From: Lachnospiraceae bacterium | GTDB lineage: Bacteria; Bacillota; Clostridia; Lachnospirales; Lachnospiraceae | Assembly (NCBI GenBank): GCA_949383255.1 | Contig: CASJPF010000019.1 | Span: forward strand, 1-64,000 | Reading direction: 5' to 3' | Length of the DNA stretch: 64,000 nt | Shown here: positions 39,142-48,410 of the stretch, piece by piece | Layout: every line of letters starts with the position of its first letter | How positions within the stretch are numbered: the first letter of the stretch is position 1 | Made by a program: the position numbers and the translations under genes | Notes under the pieces: generated by a model | The model's input: only the letters and a program-made list of their open reading frames with translations | Told to the model about the DNA's origin: nothing | The model's database searches: none

Positions 39142-40000
39142 CTGTGTTTTTACCTCCTATCTTTTTTGCCACAAACCCGGAAAGCCCGTTTATCAGAATG
39201 ACAACCACCAATAATACAACCGCAGTTGCGTAGGTCTGCTTGATATACAGCCCCTCGCCCGAAATAGAATACATATGGACGGATAAAGTTCTTGCCGACG
39301 AAAAAATGCTTGTTGCTATTTCTGCAACGGTTCCGGCAGTAAAGATCAGTGCCGCCGATTCCCCGACGATACGCCCGATTCCAAGAATAACGCCGGACAA
39401 AATACCCGGAACGGCGCAGGGCAGGACAATAGAAAATACGGTTCGTAACTTTCCGACTCCAAGCCCGAAGCTGCCCTCCCGGTAGCTGTCGGGAACGCTT
39501 CGCAAGGCTTCTTCTGTTGTCCGCATAATAAGCGGTAAAATCATAATACTTAAAGTCAAAGCCCCGGACAGCAAAGACAACCCCAGCCCAAGATATTTTA
39601 CAAAGAACAGGGAACCGAACAGCCCATAAACGATTGACGGAATCCCGGACAATGTTTCAGCAGTAATACCTACGATATGAACCAGTTTATTTCCCCGTCT
39701 TGCGTACTCTGTCAGATAAATTGCTGCACCAATTCCTACGGGAACCGCAAACAGCAGAGAAAGCAGCATAATGAACAGTGTATTGATAAGTGCCGGAAGC
39801 AGGGACACATTTTCTGTTGTATATTTGCTGTCAAATAAATCCGGCGTTAAATTTGGAATCCCTTTCATCAATATGTATGCAATAATAAAAATAAGCGCGA
39901 GCATTGTAATCAATGCTGCAAGGCATACAGAAAGAAAGAGAACAAAAGATTTAGGGTCGCGTCTGTATGCGCACCATTTCCGTTTCAATTTCCCAATCAT
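39134..40000 (-). CDS. pstA: Phosphate ABC transporter permease PstA
   Basis: [47 protein letters not shown]. Confidence 0.94.
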   Translation of the reverse strand: MIGKLKRKWCAYRRDPKSFVLFLSVCLAALITMLALIFIIAYILMKGIPNLTPDLFDSKYTTENVSLLPALINTLFIMLLSLLFAVPVGIGAAIYLTEYARRGNKLVHIVGITAETLSGIPSIVYGLFGSLFFVKYLGLGLSLLSGALTLSIMILPLIMRTTEEALRSVPDSYREGSFGLGVGKLRTVFSIVLPCAVPGILSGVILGIGRIVGESAALIFTAGTVAEIATSIFSSARTLSVHMYSISGEGLYIKQTYATAVVLLVVVILINGLSGFVAKKIGGKNTDG

Positions 40001-40855
40001 TTATTTCACCCTCCTTTTGAACAGGGAGAGGGACAGATTGATAATGAGAATGAAAACAAACAGAACAACAGCCGTACCAATTAACGCTTCACGGTGTAAA
40101 TCCGTAGAATATCCCATTTCCAATACAATGTTTGTGGTCAGTGTCCGAACGCCGGAAAGCATACTGTCCGGGATAACCGCTTGATTTCCGGCAACCATCA
40201 TAACCGCCATTGTTTCACCGACTGCCCGCCCAATCCCTAATACAACCCCTGCAAAAATACCGCTCTTTGCTGCGGGAAGAACCGTAAAAAATACACTTCT
40301 TTCATGGGAAGCTCCAAGAGCAAGCCCTCCCTCATAGTAACTTTCCGGGACAGCCCGGATTGAAGTTTCCGAAACGCTGATAATGGTAGGTAAAATCATC
40401 AGCCCCAGCAGGACAGAAGCAGTAAGAACACTCATACCGCGCCCGCCAAAGGCTTCCCGGATAAAAGGCACTAAGACTACCAATCCAAAAAAACCGTACA
40501 CAACCGACGGAATCCCCGCCATTAGATTAACAGCAGCTTTCAAAGGCGCATAGATACTTCTCGGAGCAAATCTTGCCATGAATACCGCTGTCAATATTCC
40601 AATCGGTACGCCAATAATCAATGCTCCGGCAGTTACATAGAAAGAGCCGACGATCATAGGGAGAATCCCATAGAGATTATTTGCGGGTTTCCAGCTTGTA
40701 CCCAGCAAAAATTTGAAAACGCCTATTTCTTTTATTGCAGGGATACCGCTTGCAAACAGGAATATGCAGATTAGAATTACCGCTGCTATGGAAACAAGGG
40801 CTGTCAAGAAAAAAAGCAGTTTCATCACTTTTTCTTTTATATTCTTCATAATCAT
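40001..40855 (-). CDS. pstC: Phosphate ABC transporter permease PstC
   Basis: IPAIKEIGVFKFLLGTSWKP..GILPMIVGSFYVTAGALIIGVPIGILTAVFMA..MAGIPSVVYGFFGL. Confidence 0.94.
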   Translation of the reverse strand: MIMKNIKEKVMKLLFFLTALVSIAAVILICIFLFASGIPAIKEIGVFKFLLGTSWKPANNLYGILPMIVGSFYVTAGALIIGVPIGILTAVFMARFAPRSIYAPLKAAVNLMAGIPSVVYGFFGLVVLVPFIREAFGGRGMSVLTASVLLGLMILPTIISVSETSIRAVPESYYEGGLALGASHERSVFFTVLPAAKSGIFAGVVLGIGRAVGETMAVMMVAGNQAVIPDSMLSGVRTLTTNIVLEMGYSTDLHREALIGTAVVLFVFILIINLSLSLFKRRVK

Positions 40856-40906
40856 GCTCCTTATTGAAAAGGGGCGGCGGCTTTCTTACCGCAGCCCCTT
40901 AAAATC

Positions 40907-41800
40907 CTACTGTGATATTTCACTCCAACGAACCGCATTACCCATGAAAATATCTTTTACCTGTTCGCTTGTAAGGTTATTTATGGGACAGTCATTATTA
41001 ACAATCACTGTAATACCGTCCATTGCAATTACGGTAGCGGTCAGTCCTTTTTCCATTTCGGAATCTTTCAGCTCACGGGAAGCCATGCCTATATCGCAGG
41101 TTCCGTCTATTGTGTCAGACATACCAGTAGAAGAATCACTTTGCTGTATCTCAATCGTAACGCCCGGATTTCTCTCAAGATAGGCTTCTTTGAGCTTTTC
41201 CATAACCGGGGTGACAGAGCTGGAACCCGCTACAATAATTTTGCCCGAATCCATTTCCCCGCTGTAACTTCCCGCGTCAGATACAGAAATATATCCATTT
41301 TCTTCAATCACCGCTTGACCGTCCGCACTCATAATGAAGTCGATAAAATCCTGCGCCGTGTCGCTCAAACCGTCTTTTGTTGCAATGTTAAAGGGACGTG
41401 CAATCTCATAAGTACCGTTTTTAATATTTTCAATCGTTGCTTCGCAGCCGTCGATCTGAATCGCTTTTACAGTATCATTCATGGAGCCAAGAGAAATATA
41501 TCCGATAGAGTATAAATCCCCGGCAACCGTTGTCATCATAACAGACGTAGAATTTGTAACGGCGGCGGTGTCTGCTGTATAGTCGATTTTTTCTCCCGCT
41601 TCATTTTTCTGCTCGATTCCAAACAGCTCTATGAACGCGCCGCGTGTCCCCGAACCATCTTCGCGGGTAAGTACATTGATCTCTCTTGCCGTGTCAAACT
41701 TGCCGGAATCTCCCTCGTTCTTATTACTGCACCCCGTTAATGCAGACAGCATTAGAACACTCACAAGGGCAAATGCCAAGAATTTTTTTGATGTTTTCAT
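40907..41800 (-). CDS. pstS: Phosphate-binding lipoprotein PstS
   Basis: LSALTGCSNK lipobox; REDGSGTRGAFIELFG; VAGSSSVTPVMEKLKEAY. Confidence 0.93.
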   Translation of the reverse strand: MKTSKKFLAFALVSVLMLSALTGCSNKNEGDSGKFDTAREINVLTREDGSGTRGAFIELFGIEQKNEAGEKIDYTADTAAVTNSTSVMMTTVAGDLYSIGYISLGSMNDTVKAIQIDGCEATIENIKNGTYEIARPFNIATKDGLSDTAQDFIDFIMSADGQAVIEENGYISVSDAGSYSGEMDSGKIIVAGSSSVTPVMEKLKEAYLERNPGVTIEIQQSDSSTGMSDTIDGTCDIGMASRELKDSEMEKGLTATVIAMDGITVIVNNDCPINNLTSEQVKDIFMGNAVRWSEISQ

Positions 41801-41885
41801 TTTTTGAATCTCCTTTGCTTTTTATTGTTTCTTGAAGTGACAGCTATATCATACATGACAAAAATCAAATCCAATATCGCGGCAT

Positions 41886-41902
41886 TGTAAAATAGATGTA
41901 AA
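41886..41902 (-). promoter_or_regulatory. Candidate Pho box upstream of pstS
   Basis: Minus strand TTTACAtctatTTTACA: two TTTACA hexamers with 11-bp period, upstream of a TATGAT-like -10. Confidence 0.55.
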
Positions 41903-41948
41903 GTTTTTACAAGCCAAAAATATCTTAATAAAATTTTAGAGGGGCATG

Positions 41949-43595
41949 TCATCTTGCCCCTCTGTTTCTGCTTTTTGAAATCTGTTTTGTTTGTCTGTCT
42001 GCATTTTCCCTTTGATAATTCCGTAACCGTTTGGATATGCTTTCTTCCTTCTTTTGTACTTTTTCCCCGTATTGTTCTTCCCATTTATCCACCTTGTCCC
42101 GATATTCGGCATTAGCAGTTTTAGAGACAGAAAAGACTTTGTAGAAATCATGCACCGTCTGGAATCCATATCGCTTGACTATCCCCGACAAACCAATTTT
42201 GAGAAGGTCTATTTCCTCATTTTTGCGCTCAATCCTGCTTTGCAGTTCCCCCTTCTTTGTCAATTTCGCAAATCCTTTCAGGCTGTCACGCTCCAGTTCC
42301 AACTCATTGCGTTCCCTCTCCGCATCAAAGATAATTCCGTTTTGGCGGTTTAATTCCTTATAAATTTTCAGCAGCTTTGGATATGCGGTGGCTTCAGCGG
42401 ACATAACAGGCTTTGGTGGAATTTTAGGTTTTTCCTGTTCTGTTGTCTGTGTTTTTGCCTGCAACTCCTGTTTCTGTGATGATGGATTAGCAGTCGGTTC
42501 TTTATGAGTGATTTTTTCCTGCATTGGTATTTTATCAGTCTGCGGTATTACTTGTGTCGTTCTTCTCTCGTTTGGCTCTGCAACCGGCTGTATCGTTTCT
42601 TTCTCAAATAACTTTGCTGACAGTTCCCTTGCCTTATCCAATACTTTAGAAATCAGCAATGCCAACGCCGTAACAGCGGTCATAATAATACTTCCAAGAC
42701 GTTCCGGCTGGCTGCCGAATATATCAACCGATTCTCTGATGCGGTCAGTGATATATTTTTTCTTTATCTGTCGTATCTCTGTTTCGGGAACGCCGCTGAC
42801 AATTGCCCTGTCAACTTCCCTGTTCCAACGCATACGCATTTCGTTATCGGTCTGTATCTGTTCCGCTTTCGGGTTGTTTTTCCCTATCTTCTTGGTGGCA
42901 AGATACAATCCGCTGCTGTCGAACACATGAAGTTTTTCTTTGTCGTCTTTTACAAGAAGATTGATAAGGTCGGTATAGAAATGCTTTACCTCGTCAACAA
43001 AATTTTCCTGCTTGAACAGCTTACTCTTGGCGGTAAAAAGACTTCGCTCATAGACTTCTCCTTTCTTCACGATTTTACAGCCTTTGCGGACATTTCCGTT
43101 TTCGCCGAGTATCTCTTTCTTGGTTCGGACATGTCTCCCGTTTTCGTCATAGAACATATTGCGTGTCGCGGTTTTTTCTATGGGTTCGGGCAACAGTTCC
43201 CGTTCAGAAAAAATAAGATGGATATGGTAATTTGTCTTTCGTTTGTTATGGTGCAGTGCTGATACGCACTCCACGCCATATTTTTCTTTGAAGCGATCTG
43301 TAAAAAGCTGCAACAGCTTGTTTGGCTCATAAAGATTAGGGAATGATTCGGGCAGGGCAATGATAAATTCCCTCGCCTCAATGCACATTCCCTCTGTGCC
43401 GCTTTTTTCAAATTCCTGTCGGTTGCATTTCGCAAGCTCCGTCCAATAGCGGCGGTCTGTCGTTTCATAGACCGCATACAGGTTTTCCTGTTTCGCATGG
43501 CTGGATATATAAGTGATCCTGCCCCTGACATCGGACAGTTTGCTCATGCGGATGAATGAATGTCTTTGTATTGTGCTTTGTCCTCCCTCCTGCAA
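41949..43595 (-). CDS. MobA/MobL family relaxase
   Basis: RGRITYISSHAKQENLYAVYETTDRRYWTELAKCNRQEF..IALPESF..HHNKRKTNYHIHLIFSER (HxH motif); start may be the internal MSKLSD at 43547. Confidence 0.87.
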   Translation of the reverse strand: MQEGGQSTIQRHSFIRMSKLSDVRGRITYISSHAKQENLYAVYETTDRRYWTELAKCNRQEFEKSGTEGMCIEAREFIIALPESFPNLYEPNKLLQLFTDRFKEKYGVECVSALHHNKRKTNYHIHLIFSERELLPEPIEKTATRNMFYDENGRHVRTKKEILGENGNVRKGCKIVKKGEVYERSLFTAKSKLFKQENFVDEVKHFYTDLINLLVKDDKEKLHVFDSSGLYLATKKIGKNNPKAEQIQTDNEMRMRWNREVDRAIVSGVPETEIRQIKKKYITDRIRESVDIFGSQPERLGSIIMTAVTALALLISKVLDKARELSAKLFEKETIQPVAEPNERRTTQVIPQTDKIPMQEKITHKEPTANPSSQKQELQAKTQTTEQEKPKIPPKPVMSAEATAYPKLLKIYKELNRQNGIIFDAERERNELELERDSLKGFAKLTKKGELQSRIERKNEEIDLLKIGLSGIVKRYGFQTVHDFYKVFSVSKTANAEYRDKVDKWEEQYGEKVQKKEESISKRLRNYQRENADRQTKQISKSRNRGAR

Positions 43596-43699
43596 ATGGC
43601 AGTATCAGATCGGAGTAAGCGGAGGTATGGCGGAACAGATTGTGAGTGGGCGACATAGGCGGTATGTTTACAAACACATCCGCCTTGTGGCGGTCAATT

Positions 43700-43791
43700 C
43701 AAATGCGTCAGCATTTGTAATTCACGCTTGCGTGAATTTGCTCCCCGCAGGGGCGAAATCCCCATTGCATAAACGAAGTTTGTGCAATGGG
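43700..43791. other. Hairpin cluster upstream of the relaxase, candidate oriT
   Basis: CAAATGCgtcaGCATTTG; AATTCACGcttgCGTGAATT; CCCATTGCAtAAACgaaGTTTgTGCAATGGG in ~90 bp. Confidence 0.4.
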
Positions 43792-43877
43792 TGTATTTCG
43801 CTCTCAAACGCCGAGGGCTTTAAGAGAAAGGAATTTCCCCTATAGGCACTCGAATTATGCCTGCAAAACGGTTGTCA

Positions 43878-44040
43878 TGATAGCAAAAAATGATGGCACT
43901 TTTCCATTTGTGATGGCAAAAAACGCTATCACTTCGCCTAAAATGATGCCGCTATGATAGCAAAAAGTGATGATACTTATGATAGTAAAAACTGCCATCA
44001 TGCTATCAAAAAGTGCTGCCACATATGATAATAAAAGTGT
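43878..44040. repeat. Iteron-like array, ~6 degenerate copies of TGATAGCAAAAAnTG
   Basis: Units starting at 43878, 43911, 43955, 43980, 44001, 44026. Confidence 0.65.
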
Positions 44041-44343
44041 CGGTTCTGAAATTTCTTTCAACTGAAAATGGAGAAAGTCAGTTGAACTTTTACAGTCACT
44101 TTATGCTGCATTAGAAACATCGTTAAAACATCAGTTGACTTTTCCAACTGAAAATACAGAAATCAGTCGATTTTTTAAGTCCGTTTTTGCCATATGGACT
44201 TATTTTTTCAACCCACTTTCTGCCCATTCCCGCAAATTTCCGCTTGTACCGGAAGGAAGCACATGATATAATCTATTTGCGTGTAGGTATATCATGGCTT
44301 CGGTCTGATACATACCTGAGGCGGTTTCGTAAGAAGCCGCCTT

Positions 44344-44577
44344 TTATACTGCTGATTTTCTTGTTACCGCTTTTACATCGCCCTTATCCCGCAGGTTCTT
44401 TCCCTCGTTCACTTCCATGAACTTTTCCAAAATATCGCTTTTGATAAGTACCTTTCGCCCGACTTTTAAGACCGGCAGCTTTCCCCATTCCACAAGGTTT
44501 CTCATGGTATTCCTGCCGATTCCCGTATACTCGGATGCTTCCTCGATTGTCATTGCAATCTTCGTTTCTGTCATCAA
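44344..44577 (-). CDS. Excisionase/MerR-type helix-turn-helix protein (Xis-like)
   Basis: MTIEEASEYTGIGRNTMRNLVEWGKLPVLKVGRKVLIKSDILEKFMEVN. Confidence 0.85.
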   Translation of the reverse strand: MMTETKIAMTIEEASEYTGIGRNTMRNLVEWGKLPVLKVGRKVLIKSDILEKFMEVNEGKNLRDKGDVKAVTRKSAV

Positions 44578-44749
44578 CTTCCCTCCTTTTGAATTGCATT
44601 ACGCAATTTTGTGTGTACTGATACTATACTGCTTTTATATTCCCTTGTCAAGCGTTATGATAATACGAAAATTGTTTTTAAGTTGCATATTGCATTATTG
44701 CTTTTTGTATGCTATAGTATAAACATACCGACAAAGGAGGCGTATCAAC

Positions 44750-45379
44750 ATGAAAGACAAAGAATTGCGCAGGCTGATCGGTAGCAGGGCAAAGCAGCGG
44801 AGGGTGGAGTTGGGACTGAACCAGCCTTATGTCGCAGAGAAGATGGGGGTAGCCACTTCCACAATCGTGCGCTACGAGGCAGGGACAATCGACAACACAA
44901 AGAAGCTGGTCTTGGAAGGTCTGTCAGAAGCACTTCATGTATCTGTGGAGTGGTTAAAAGGGGAAACAGAAGAATACGAAACAAACATTACGGATAAAAG
45001 GGAATTATTCATTCGTGATGTGATGTCCTCCATTCTCGCAAAGCTGCCGTTTGACATGGAACAGGCAGAGTCGGACTTTACAAAGGATTTACTGCTGCTG
45101 ATGTTGAGGGAGTATGAACTGTTCGTGGATTCTTTCCGGTTTGCCTGTAAGAATTTCAAGGACAATGCGGAAAATGCCGCACTCGCCCGGACAATGGGGT
45201 TTGAATCGAATAAGGAATATAACGAGATTATGTTCCTTCGGGAAATCACCCACACCGTAAATATGTTCAATGATATGGGCGACATTGTGAGGCTCTATTC
45301 CAAAAATCCCGAAACAGCCACCGTAAGGCTTGCAAATCTTCTTTCTATGGTATCGGGGGAAGAATCCGAATCGGTATAG
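44750..45379 (+). CDS. XRE-family transcriptional regulator
   Basis: LRRLIGSRAKQRRVELGLNQPYVAEKMGVATSTIVRYEAGTIDNTKKLVLEGLSEALHVSVEWL. Confidence 0.9.
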   Translation: MKDKELRRLIGSRAKQRRVELGLNQPYVAEKMGVATSTIVRYEAGTIDNTKKLVLEGLSEALHVSVEWLKGETEEYETNITDKRELFIRDVMSSILAKLPFDMEQAESDFTKDLLLLMLREYELFVDSFRFACKNFKDNAENAALARTMGFESNKEYNEIMFLREITHTVNMFNDMGDIVRLYSKNPETATVRLANLLSMVSGEESESV

Positions 45380-45463
45380 TAAAGCAATCGGAGTCATGAT
45401 ATACTTACACGCAGAAAGCATTTCATCAGTTCCGATTGCCCGTTATCGAAAGGAGAACGGATT

Positions 45464-46762
45464 ATGGCAAAAGGTTCTGTAAGAAAAAAAGGAAAGAAAT
45501 GGTACTACCGCTTCTATGTGGAGGACGCAAGCGGCAACTTGGTACAGAAAGAGTTTACGGGTACGGAAAGCAAGAGCGAGACGGAAAAGCTGTTAAGGCA
45601 GGCAATGGAGGATTACGAGGAAAAGAAATTCATTGCAAAGGCTGACAACATCACGCTTGGGGAACTGCTCGATATTTGGGCGGAGGAAGAATTGAAAGTC
45701 GGCACGCTTAGCAACGGTACGGTGGAAAATTATCTCGGTGCGATACGGTGCATTAAGAAACACCCTGTTGCTGACCATAGATTAAAAACCGTAACAGCGG
45801 AGCATTTGCAGACATTCCTTGACCTGCTTACTTTCGGAGGGACTTATCCAGACGGAAAAGTCAAAAAAGGATTGAGCAAAGACTATATCCACTCTTTCTC
45901 AGCGGTTTTACAGCAGTCGTTCCGTTTTGCGGTATTCCCAAAACAACTGATTACGTTCAATCCAATGCAGTACATCAAGCTGAAACGAAAGGCAGAGGAA
46001 GTGGATTTGTTTTCAGAGGAAGATATGGGACAATCGGGCACACAGCCGATTTCCCATGATGACTATGAAAAACTTATCGCTTATCTTGAAAAGAAAAATA
46101 TCTCTGCGGTTCTTCCGATACAGATAGCCTACTATGCAGGTCTTAGGATCGGCGAGGTATGTGGGCTGACCTGGCAGGACATCAACCTTGAGGAACAGTA
46201 TTTAACGGTAAAGCGGAGTGTCCGCTATGACGGCGCAAAGCACAAAACGATTATCGGACCGACTAAACGTAAGAAAGTGCGGACGGTTGATTTTGGGTAC
46301 ACGCTTACCGCCATACTGAAAAAGGCAAGGAAAGAGCAGCTTAGAAATCAGATGCAGTACGGGGAACTGTACCACCGCAATTACTACAAGGAAGTGCAGG
46401 ACAAAAACAGGGTTTACTATGAGTATTACAGCATGAAGAACACGCAGGACATTCCGGCGGATTACAACGAAATCTCATTTGTATGTTTAAGACCTGACGG
46501 CTGCCTTGAAACGCCGAGTACATTGAGTATCGTCTGCCGGACACTGGCAAAGAAACTGGACGGATTTGAGGGCTTTCACTTCCACCAGCTTCGGCATACT
46601 TATACAAGCAATCTGCTGTCAAACGGTGCAGCGCCAAAAGACGTGCAGGAACTCTTGGGACACTCTGACGTGAGTACCACCATGAATGTGTATGCCCATG
46701 CCACAAGGGAGGCAAAGCGGACTTCCGCAAGGCTGTTGGATAAGGTGGCAGGCAACGATTAG
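45464..46762 (+). CDS. int: Tyrosine-type site-specific integrase (Tn916 Int-like)
   Basis: KGSVRKKGKKWYYRFYVEDASGNLVQKEFTGTESK arm-binding start; AYYAGLRIGEVCGLTWQDI; HFHQLRHTYTSNLLSNGAAPKDVQELLGHSDVSTTMNVYAH. Confidence 0.95.
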   Translation: MAKGSVRKKGKKWYYRFYVEDASGNLVQKEFTGTESKSETEKLLRQAMEDYEEKKFIAKADNITLGELLDIWAEEELKVGTLSNGTVENYLGAIRCIKKHPVADHRLKTVTAEHLQTFLDLLTFGGTYPDGKVKKGLSKDYIHSFSAVLQQSFRFAVFPKQLITFNPMQYIKLKRKAEEVDLFSEEDMGQSGTQPISHDDYEKLIAYLEKKNISAVLPIQIAYYAGLRIGEVCGLTWQDINLEEQYLTVKRSVRYDGAKHKTIIGPTKRKKVRTVDFGYTLTAILKKARKEQLRNQMQYGELYHRNYYKEVQDKNRVYYEYYSMKNTQDIPADYNEISFVCLRPDGCLETPSTLSIVCRTLAKKLDGFEGFHFHQLRHTYTSNLLSNGAAPKDVQELLGHSDVSTTMNVYAHATREAKRTSARLLDKVAGND

Positions 46763-46889
46763 ATACATTCAGAAAAACTTTCCCTTGTAAACTGCCCATA
46801 AGGGCAAAAACAAGGGAAAATACATAGCAATTCACTGTATGAGGCTCTAAAAGCCTTGAAAAATAGGGAAAGTTCTATAAATTCATCTG

Positions 46890-46910
46890 CAAATCCCGAT
46901 TGTGATTTGA
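46890..46910. repeat. attR-like direct repeat
   Basis: CAAATCCCGATTGTGATTTGA, identical to 34581-34601. Confidence 0.85.
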
Positions 46911-47060
46911 ACAGCTTTCGGGTTATTTGTCGCACTTGGGGATCTACTCAATTCATTTAAGGAAATCATCATGAACGGATTGTGCTGGTTTCCGCGCCTT
47001 ATGCAATAGCAGACCTCAAAGGGCGAAGCTTCCTCTATGTTCGAAGATTACAGGAATAAA

Positions 47061-47513
47061 CTACAACTGGTATTGCATAAAACTACTATTTTTTGTAAAA
47101 CCAAAATCAGTATACAATAATACCCCCATATCTGAAGCTGTAATTTGAACGCTACTACACCCATATTCTTTTGCCTCATTTACAACGCGTGACAACAATT
47201 CTTTTGCAATTCCCTGCCTTCGATAATCAATAGAAGTAAACATACTGGAAAGTAAGCCTATTTTCCCCTTGGGACATCCAAAATATGGCGGTTTTTCAAC
47301 GAATGACATTCCACTTGTCCCTACAATTTTATCTTCATCAACAGCCAGCCAAGAGACAAAGGTGCCATCTGCCATATGCCGACTGTAATAATCCCTTAAG
47401 GCAGGCTTTAAATCCAAATCTTCTGTTGCACCTTCTTCCCGCAGTTGGCAGATTCTCATTTCTATAAATCTATCCAGTTCTTTTTCCGTTAATTTCCTGT
47501 ATTGTATAGCCAT
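47061..47513 (-). CDS. GNAT family N-acetyltransferase
   Basis: KIGLLSSMFTSIDYRRQGIAKELLSRVVNEAKEYGCSSVQITASDMGVLLYTDFGF. Confidence 0.9.
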   Translation of the reverse strand: MAIQYRKLTEKELDRFIEMRICQLREEGATEDLDLKPALRDYYSRHMADGTFVSWLAVDEDKIVGTSGMSFVEKPPYFGCPKGKIGLLSSMFTSIDYRRQGIAKELLSRVVNEAKEYGCSSVQITASDMGVLLYTDFGFTKNSSFMQYQL

Positions 47514-47583
47514 AACTATTACCTCGTGTTCAATATCTTTTTCTCTTGTAACCTGCCCATAAGGACAAAAACATTCGATTCTT

Positions 47584-48363
47584 TTATTCCTCTAAAATTC
47601 TAGCCCAATCTTCCTGCCAATTATCCATACTTAGCAGATTATATTTTATTCCCTTTACAGAGATATACTGGCTTGTAATAATATGCGGCGCTCTTTTCAC
47701 CATTTCGTGAATCACTTCCAAACTGACGTTCTTACAGTCCCGCTGCATTCTTAACATGCCATTCTCAAATCCCAAATACTGCTTTCCAGTATAAGGATTT
47801 TTAACGCCTGGCTTTTTTGTATCCTGTCGCGTAATGATAAACAGACTCTGCCGATAACCGCCATTTCCTGGAATCTCATTGGAATAAAAAGCAGCGACAA
47901 TATCATCAAGTTTTCGCAGATAACAGCCTTTTACCGCCCACACAGACAGAAAATAATGTTCTGTGATGATATATACCACCTGCTTGCGCCCATCATCTAT
48001 TTTGCTTCCAATTTTTACCGCATCTGGACGCATTAACTCCTGATCTGCCTGTTGAATTTCCTGTGCACTGTACCCTGTATCCTGCTGAAAAAAATCAATA
48101 TATGTATCCACTCTTTTCTTGTGCTTTGCATTGCCGACAAAACATAAACTCAGCCCTGGCACTCCCAGTACTAAAAAAATTATAATCCCAAGAAAACTGT
48201 CAATTAATGCAGTAAAAGCAGCAAGCATTATGCCCAGAATTAACAACATAATTCCACCGGCTACCGCTCCAATTCCCAGACCGCCTTGTGTTCTGTAGGC
48301 TTTGAGCAAACTGCCATACCGCACAGCCTTTTTCTGCAATCCCTTATCCAATTCCATTCTCAT
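47584..48363 (-). CDS. Uncharacterized membrane protein (two TM segments plus cytosolic domain)
   Basis: Hydrophobic pair GIGAVAGGIMLLILGIMLAAFTALIDSFLGIIIFLVLGVPGLSLCF; no family recognised. Confidence 0.7.
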   Translation of the reverse strand: MRMELDKGLQKKAVRYGSLLKAYRTQGGLGIGAVAGGIMLLILGIMLAAFTALIDSFLGIIIFLVLGVPGLSLCFVGNAKHKKRVDTYIDFFQQDTGYSAQEIQQADQELMRPDAVKIGSKIDDGRKQVVYIITEHYFLSVWAVKGCYLRKLDDIVAAFYSNEIPGNGGYRQSLFIITRQDTKKPGVKNPYTGKQYLGFENGMLRMQRDCKNVSLEVIHEMVKRAPHIITSQYISVKGIKYNLLSMDNWQEDWARILEE

Positions 48364-48410
48364 AAAAATACTCCTTTTAAAAATTATGAAAAATTATTCT
48401 TCACCAGTTT

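Larger units (their letters stand above)
34581..46910. mobile_element. ~12.3-kb integrative mobilizable element carrying a pst-pho phosphate-uptake operon
   Basis: Perfect 21-bp direct repeats at both ends; integrase at the right end, Xis-like, XRE regulator and MobA/MobL relaxase inside; no recognisable conjugation (VirB4/VirD4) genes. Confidence 0.85.

Noticed and set aside
43878-44040. CRISPR array
   Set aside because: Repeats are short, degenerate and unevenly spaced with no unique spacers of constant length and no cas genes; better described as iteron-like.
46911-47060. Possible gene fragment reading ...ERIVLVSAPYAIADLKGRSFLYVRRLQE*
   Set aside because: Open frame is very short and starts after a stop at 46958-46960; could be a decayed gene end near attR but cannot be supported.
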